DNA from: Spirochaetales bacterium
Lineage (GTDB): Bacteria; Spirochaetota; Spirochaetia; DTKZ01
Assembly: GCA_031266855.1 (NCBI GenBank)
Contig: JAISAF010000178.1
Location: 1 to 32,964, forward strand
Reading direction: 5' to 3'
Length of the DNA stretch: 32,964 bases
The notes under the pieces: generated by a model
The model's input: the letters and a program-made list of their open reading frames with translations, nothing else
What the model was told of the DNA's origin: nothing
The model's database searches: none
Made by a program: the position numbers and the translations under genes
Part shown: positions 28,903-32,964 of the stretch, piece by piece
Numbering within the stretch: the first letter of the stretch is position 1
Layout of the letters: the number at the start of each line of letters is the position of its first letter

Positions 28903-31242
28903 ATGGCGGGAAACAGGAAGCGATCGAAATTTTTTGAAACCCGGTATTTTGGTTTCGTTATTGCTGCGTGTACAATTTTTATACTTCTTCTTGCGCGGCA
29001 GTTTACCGCCGTACCCGGCTGGATAGAACTGAAAGTGCTCGACACGCACTTCAATTTGAAAGAAACTGTTCGCACTGAACATATCCGGGAAAGCGTTACC
29101 CACGAAGAACGCAACCCCGATATTTCACCGGATATCACGATTTTCGGAATTGATTTCGCGAGTCTGAATGCCTTTGGCCGCTGGCCCTTTCCCCGCTACC
29201 GTCACGCGAACCTGCTTGACGCCCTCAGCAATATTCAGAATCAGAACGACAGGGAAAACGCGGTCTTTATGGATATTTTCTTTATTGAACCGGACACGCA
29301 GCAGGCGGTTAATGACGCTCTTCTCACCGAAAGTATACAAAACAATGGCAGGGTTTTTCTGGAAACCGTTCTGGATTTGAACCCCCCGCCGCGGGGCACG
29401 GAGGAAGAGTTTTTCACCAGAGAGGAGGCCCTGTATGCGGATACCGGCTCGATACGGGTTCATGGCAACTGGGAAAGACTAACGCCGTTTTACGGTCTCC
29501 AGCCGCCGCTTATCCCCTATGGAAAAGTGGCAAAAGGATACGGGCACGCGAATTATCTGGAAGACTCCGATAAGATTTACCGCAGGCAGCCTCTTGTAGC
29601 CCGTTCTTCCCGGCTCCTGGAAACCCTGAAACTGGAGGATATTGTGTCCGGCTATACGCTGGACAGGGAAAACTATGAATGGCTGTGCTGGACGGATGTA
29701 AAAGGCATAGATCGTGTTGTTCCTTACCCTATAACGGACGCCGTGCTTTCTTCCCTCAGGAATGAAATGGCGCAAAACGCTCCTGTCCGGGAAGAGGATA
29801 CGGACGGCGATGGAAAAACCGACATAAGCTATCATACACTGAGAAAATACCAGGATCATTTTACCCCCGCTGTTACCCTTTCCCTTGCGCTAAACTACTT
29901 CGGGAAAACCCTCAGCGACATTGAGATTGTCCTGGGCAGTCACATACGCATACCTTCACCCCAGTACTTTGATACAAACACTGAAAGCTGGATACCATAC
30001 CGCGTTCCCGGCAGGGATACGGAACTCCAGGAAATTGTTATTCCCATAAATGAAAACGCCGAAATGCTGGTCAATTACATGGGCGGCCCATCAACTTCGG
30101 ACGGGGAGGGGACTTTTCCCGTCCGCTCCTACGCTACCTACGCTTCCCGCGTTCCAGGCCCCGACCCTTCGACATGGCCGCGTACCTGGGCCTTGCGGAA
30201 TAAAATCGTCATGCTTGGTTCGTTTACCCAGGGAATGGCAGCGGACGAAAAACCAACGCCCTTTGGATTAATGTTCGGGGTGGAGATTCACGCGAACGCC
30301 TTAAACACAATCCTCATGAATAAATTCCTAACCAACGCGCCCTGGTGGCTGGATATGCTCATCCTCTGGTTTCTGGTACTGGGCATCGCTTTTCTGGCTT
30401 CCCGTTTCTCGCCGCTCCTGTCCGGCATAGCTGTCATTTTTGCCGTAATCGCGTATTTTATTCTAACGACAATTATATTTGATAACAACGCGCTTATTTT
30501 AAATTTTTCCCTGCCGTCAATAGCTGCGATAATTACTTTTACCGCCATCGTTGTTTACCGTACCATGACAGAAGAAAGGGAAAAAAAGCTCATCAGGGAA
30601 ATGTTCGGTAAATATGTAAGCCCCCAGGTTGTGGACGAACTTCTGAAAAAACCCCCGGAGCTTGGCGGAGTAGACCGTGAACTGACTGTTTTCTTCTCCG
30701 ATATCCGTGGCTTTACCACAATGTCGGAAAGTATGACGCCGCAGGAACTGGTCAATCACCTGAATGTTTATTTAACCGCGATGACCGATATAATTGTCAA
30801 AGAGTATAACGGAACCCTGGACAAATATGTCGGGGACGAGATTATGTGTTTCTGGGGCGCGCCGCTGCCACAGGCGGATCACGCCATACTTGCCTGCAAA
30901 TGCGCCTGTAAACAAATGCAGGTTCTGCATGAACTCAACACGGGCTGGCCCAGGGAAAAACGCATCAACATCGGCATAGGCATCAACTCCGGCATTATGA
31001 CGGTTGGCAACATGGGCTCGCCGGGACGGATGAACTATACCCTGATGGGCGATAACGTGAATCTTGGCGCCCGGCTTGAAGGAACAAACAAAGCCTACAC
31101 CACCAATATTATTTTAAGCGAGTATACCTACGGCCTGGTAAAAGACCGGGTACTGGTCCGCGAACTGGATAACATACGGGTAAAAGGAAAAAATAAACCT
31201 GTCGTTATTTATGAATTAATTGACGTGCCGGAGGCGGGCTAA
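28903..31242 (+). CDS. CHASE2-domain class III adenylate cyclase (779 aa)
   Basis: An N-terminal membrane helix (about residues 15-32) is followed by an extracytoplasmic CHASE2 sensor (about 45-470). Its signature is ITIFGIDFASLNAFGRWPFP. Three membrane helices follow (about 475-560), then a class III cyclase domain (about 590-775). Catalytic features are the metal-binding Asp600 in VFFSDIRGFT, Lys641 and Asp645 in DKYVGDEIMCFWG, and MGDNVNLGARLEG carrying the transition-state Asn and Arg. The Lys...Asp pair indicates ATP rather than GTP as substrate. The N-terminal domain would sense a periplasmic ligand and control cAMP synthesis. GAGG lies just before ATG 28903. A hairpin-mosaic copy begins right after the stop. 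Confidence 0.94.
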   Translation: MAGNRKRSKFFETRYFGFVIAACTIFILLLARQFTAVPGWIELKVLDTHFNLKETVRTEHIRESVTHEERNPDISPDITIFGIDFASLNAFGRWPFPRYRHANLLDALSNIQNQNDRENAVFMDIFFIEPDTQQAVNDALLTESIQNNGRVFLETVLDLNPPPRGTEEEFFTREEALYADTGSIRVHGNWERLTPFYGLQPPLIPYGKVAKGYGHANYLEDSDKIYRRQPLVARSSRLLETLKLEDIVSGYTLDRENYEWLCWTDVKGIDRVVPYPITDAVLSSLRNEMAQNAPVREEDTDGDGKTDISYHTLRKYQDHFTPAVTLSLALNYFGKTLSDIEIVLGSHIRIPSPQYFDTNTESWIPYRVPGRDTELQEIVIPINENAEMLVNYMGGPSTSDGEGTFPVRSYATYASRVPGPDPSTWPRTWALRNKIVMLGSFTQGMAADEKPTPFGLMFGVEIHANALNTILMNKFLTNAPWWLDMLILWFLVLGIAFLASRFSPLLSGIAVIFAVIAYFILTTIIFDNNALILNFSLPSIAAIITFTAIVVYRTMTEEREKKLIREMFGKYVSPQVVDELLKKPPELGGVDRELTVFFSDIRGFTTMSESMTPQELVNHLNVYLTAMTDIIVKEYNGTLDKYVGDEIMCFWGAPLPQADHAILACKCACKQMQVLHELNTGWPREKRINIGIGINSGIMTVGNMGSPGRMNYTLMGDNVNLGARLEGTNKAYTTNIILSEYTYGLVKDRVLVRELDNIRVKGKNKPVVIYELIDVPEAG

Positions 31243-31244
31243 TG

Positions 31245-31460
31245 TTTTGGAATTCAAACTTCGGGCGCATTCCGTGGGCGCGTAAGCGCCCGCTACAATC
31301 CATTACTTATCGGAAAGCGACCGTCTTCGGGCGCATTTTTGGCGCTTCGCGCCAAAAACCGGGCTTTCCGCTCCAATCTTTTTGCCTGCGGCAAAAAGGA
31401 TTTCCGCTGCAATCCCTTGCGCGCGCCCAGCGGCAGCACAAAATTGAATACTCAATTTTG
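31245..31460 (-). repeat. hairpin-mosaic repeat, copy D (reversed)
   Basis: Bases 31263-31365 closely match 14188-14360: GGGCGCATTCC, the hairpin GGGCGC-GTAA-GCGCCC (31276-31291), GCTACAATCC, TATCGGAAAGCGACCGTC and TTCGGGCGCATTTTTGGCGC. The slot hairpins are 31336-31358 (10-bp arms, loop TTC) and 31378-31398 (CTTTTTGCC-TGC-GGCAAAAAG). A further hairpin at 31439-31460 (CAAAATTGA-ATAC-TCAATTTTG) ends the element 40 bases before the next gene. Confidence 0.85.
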
Positions 31461-31499
31461 CCCTGTACCCACAGGATTACCTGAAAACCGGAGCGCCGC

Positions 31500-32402
31500 A
31501 TGCGGAATAAACCCGTTTGTAATATAAAAATATTGAAATACTTTTTCGGCATCGCGTTTTTTATGCTGATCTTTTCCGCCTGCGGCCTGAACGAACTGGT
31601 GTATCTGTCCCCCATTGAAGACGGAAGGGTGGTGATAGACCCCGGGGCGAATGGCCTTGTGTTTTTCCATAATACAGGAAATAACGGACTTATTTCAAAT
31701 AATAATTTTCTTGGATATGAAGTTTTCTATAAATTTTATCCTTATGACAACTTTACCACCCTCGTTGAAGCGGACAGGGTGTATTTCTATGATCGCTTTA
31801 TCTCCAGTGAATCCGCCATAACGGCCCAGGGCTTCCAGCCCCTGTACAGGTCGGCGGATAATCTTGGGGCGCTGCCCGCGAACCCCTTGCAGCGCCCCAA
31901 CCGGCCTTTTCTTCCGGTATCTTCCGCCGGAGCCTATTCTTATGTTATCAGTTTTCCCACTGGCACGGGTTCCGGTACATTAACCAATATTTTACCGGGT
32001 ATTCCATCGAGCAATCCAATTCCAATCGCGACGCCTACCCAGTATGACCAGCCTGTTTTCAGGATATTTAATGTTAATTATCTTCAGAATCCTTCGCTTG
32101 CTCCGGCAAATTACTTCTATCTGTACAGGATCCTCAACACGACGCAGAATAATTACCAGAAAAGTTTTCTGCCGCGGCTGAATGCCACATACACAGAGCC
32201 GGGATCGCCAGCAATAAATTTCAGTTATTATAATAGTTCAGGAGATCCCGATATTCAGCGCCTGTCAGGATACACGGCGGGAAGTCCTTTATGCGTTGGG
32301 TTCTGTGTTGTTGCCTATGGAAGTGAAAACTTCAGTCCTATCTACAGCGAAGCGGTTGTCATAAACGCCGGCCCGAGGTATGGAATTTATGTCCAGTTTT
32401 AA
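31500..32402 (+). CDS. lipoprotein of unknown function (300 aa)
   Basis: GGAG (31490-31493) precedes ATG 31500 by 6 bases. A signal with basic start and hydrophobic core ends in the lipobox FSAC with Cys28. The mature part is rich in Tyr, Phe, Asn, Ser and Pro, with beta-strand-like segments (GYEVFYKFYPYDNF, YSYVISFPTGTG, FRIFNVNYLQNPS, YFYLYRILN). The N-terminal mature region (LVYLSPIEDGRVVI) suggests a beta-sandwich, but I recognise no family. It is probably an envelope lipoprotein. The upstream repeat copy D separates it from the cyclase gene. It overlaps the next gene's start. Confidence 0.8.
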   Translation: MRNKPVCNIKILKYFFGIAFFMLIFSACGLNELVYLSPIEDGRVVIDPGANGLVFFHNTGNNGLISNNNFLGYEVFYKFYPYDNFTTLVEADRVYFYDRFISSESAITAQGFQPLYRSADNLGALPANPLQRPNRPFLPVSSAGAYSYVISFPTGTGSGTLTNILPGIPSSNPIPIATPTQYDQPVFRIFNVNYLQNPSLAPANYFYLYRILNTTQNNYQKSFLPRLNATYTEPGSPAINFSYYNSSGDPDIQRLSGYTAGSPLCVGFCVVAYGSENFSPIYSEAVVINAGPRYGIYVQF

Positions 32403-32715
32403 GGATTTTTTACAGATGGGGAAGCATTTGCCGGTTAATTTTATTACGATAGGTCTTATTTATATCGTAATCGGTTTCGGGCTGTCACTGTTCTTTTATT
32501 ATATCCTGAAAAAAAAATTTATCGGCAGGGTCTGGGGGGCAGTCCTGGTAGGAACAGCCGGTTCCTTTGCTGGAGGCCTTGTCAACGTTCTTGTCCAGGA
32601 TTTCAAATTCCTCAATTTCGCATTTTTCACAGTCAATATAATCCCGCCATGTATCGTATCCTGTGTGTTTCTATGGATTTTCAGTAAAATAAGCAGCGCG
32701 CCCGAAACCTATTAG
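32389..32715 (+). CDS. small integral membrane protein (108 aa)
   Basis: I prefer ATG 32389, 10 bases after GAGG (32375-32378), to ATG 32380, which is 1 base from it. There are three hydrophobic segments, roughly residues 15-35 (FITIGLIYIVIGFGLSLFFYYIL), 43-62 and 74-95, with the charged KKK between the first two. The GAVLVGTAGSFAGGLVNVL stretch faintly resembles GlsB/YeaQ-type small membrane proteins, which is a weak inference. The start overlaps the end of the lipoprotein gene, so the two are probably translated from one transcript. Confidence 0.65.
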   Translation: MSSFKDFLQMGKHLPVNFITIGLIYIVIGFGLSLFFYYILKKKFIGRVWGAVLVGTAGSFAGGLVNVLVQDFKFLNFAFFTVNIIPPCIVSCVFLWIFSKISSAPETY

Positions 32716-32877
32716 CCATATCCAATCCTGTGATGAACTGCCGACAGTGTCGGACAGGAAAAACGCTAAATCATTATAGTATAACAAGTTAAGGAATAAC
32801 TTCCAGAAGAAGTTTGTAAAAAAGCCAAAACCGGACAAATAATTTACTTCCGATAATGCATATTCTGTCTACCAATC

Positions 32878-32964
32878 GAAAAGGTTCTCACGGCGGCGGA
32901 GGTCGAGGAGATTTTCCGGATTATCCTTGCGAACAAAAAGCTTGCGCGTGAACAGCTTGAGGAA
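32878..32964 (+). CDS. possible coding fragment running off the window (no visible start)
   Basis: From 32878 the frame reads EKVLTAAEVEEIFRIILANK and continues as an acidic, helix-like peptide to the edge, with codon use like nearby genes. The frame is open from just after a TAA at 32854-32856, but that stretch contains no ATG, GTG or TTG. Either the gene uses a rare start, or its beginning is lost, or the fragment is chance. An ATG at 32856 belongs to another, short frame. Confidence 0.3.

Overview
This window looks like a chromosomal segment of a Treponema-like spirochaete. I infer this from a cytidylate kinase gene fused in frame to ribosomal protein S1, a reduced division cluster lacking murE, murD, murG, murC and ftsI, the gene order around topA and hslVU, and several lipoproteins with spirochaete-style lipoboxes. 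Base composition is moderate, roughly half G+C by eye. Every gene I can support lies on the + strand.

Layout. (1) Bases 1-902 hold the tail of an alpha/beta hydrolase and then a non-coding stretch with a run of 20 C just upstream of a good -10 box. (2) Bases 903-2876 encode a large lipoprotein with GLUG-type repeats. (3) Bases 3083-3725 carry two long reading frames that share one ribosome binding site, start 4 bases apart and both look like membrane-anchored coiled-coil proteins. (4) Bases 4395-14108 are the division and cell-wall cluster mraZ-rsmH-ftsL-murF-mraY-ftsW-ftsQ-ftsA-ftsZ-xerD, headed by a strong promoter with MraZ-like direct repeats. (5) Bases 14801-21743 are a TPR lipoprotein gene, dprA, topA, xerC, hslV and hslU; dprA-topA-xerC-hslVU is an order also known from Bacillota. 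(6) Bases 22225-26622 are scpA-scpB-rluB-(cmk-rpsA), covering chromosome condensation, rRNA modification and translation. (7) Bases 26643-32715 are a sigma-54 activator, a membrane-anchored TPR protein, a CHASE2 class III adenylate cyclase, a lipoprotein and a small membrane protein.

The most unusual feature is a family of hairpin-rich mosaic repeats in the gaps at about 2933-3045, 3925-4033, 14159-14830, 21762-22137 and 31245-31460. Copies share flanking blocks in either orientation. Inside fixed slots they carry perfect hairpins, usually with 3-4 base loops, whose arm sequences differ from copy to copy. The largest island (about 690 bp) is an almost continuous chain of perfect palindromes. 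One copy appears to supply the Shine-Dalgarno sequence, start codon and first codons of the TPR lipoprotein at 14801. I know of no description of this family, but I could not search for one. A second, shorter family with ACCGCGAAG/CTTCGCGGT inverted ends occurs at 346-411 and 3749-3895.

Functionally the window joins cell-wall precursor synthesis (MurF, MraY), septation (FtsL, FtsQ, FtsW, FtsA, FtsZ), chromosome resolution and segregation (XerC, XerD, ScpA, ScpB, TopA), proteolysis (HslVU) and signalling (sigma-54 activator, adenylate cyclase). All identifications come from motifs and gene order read by eye.
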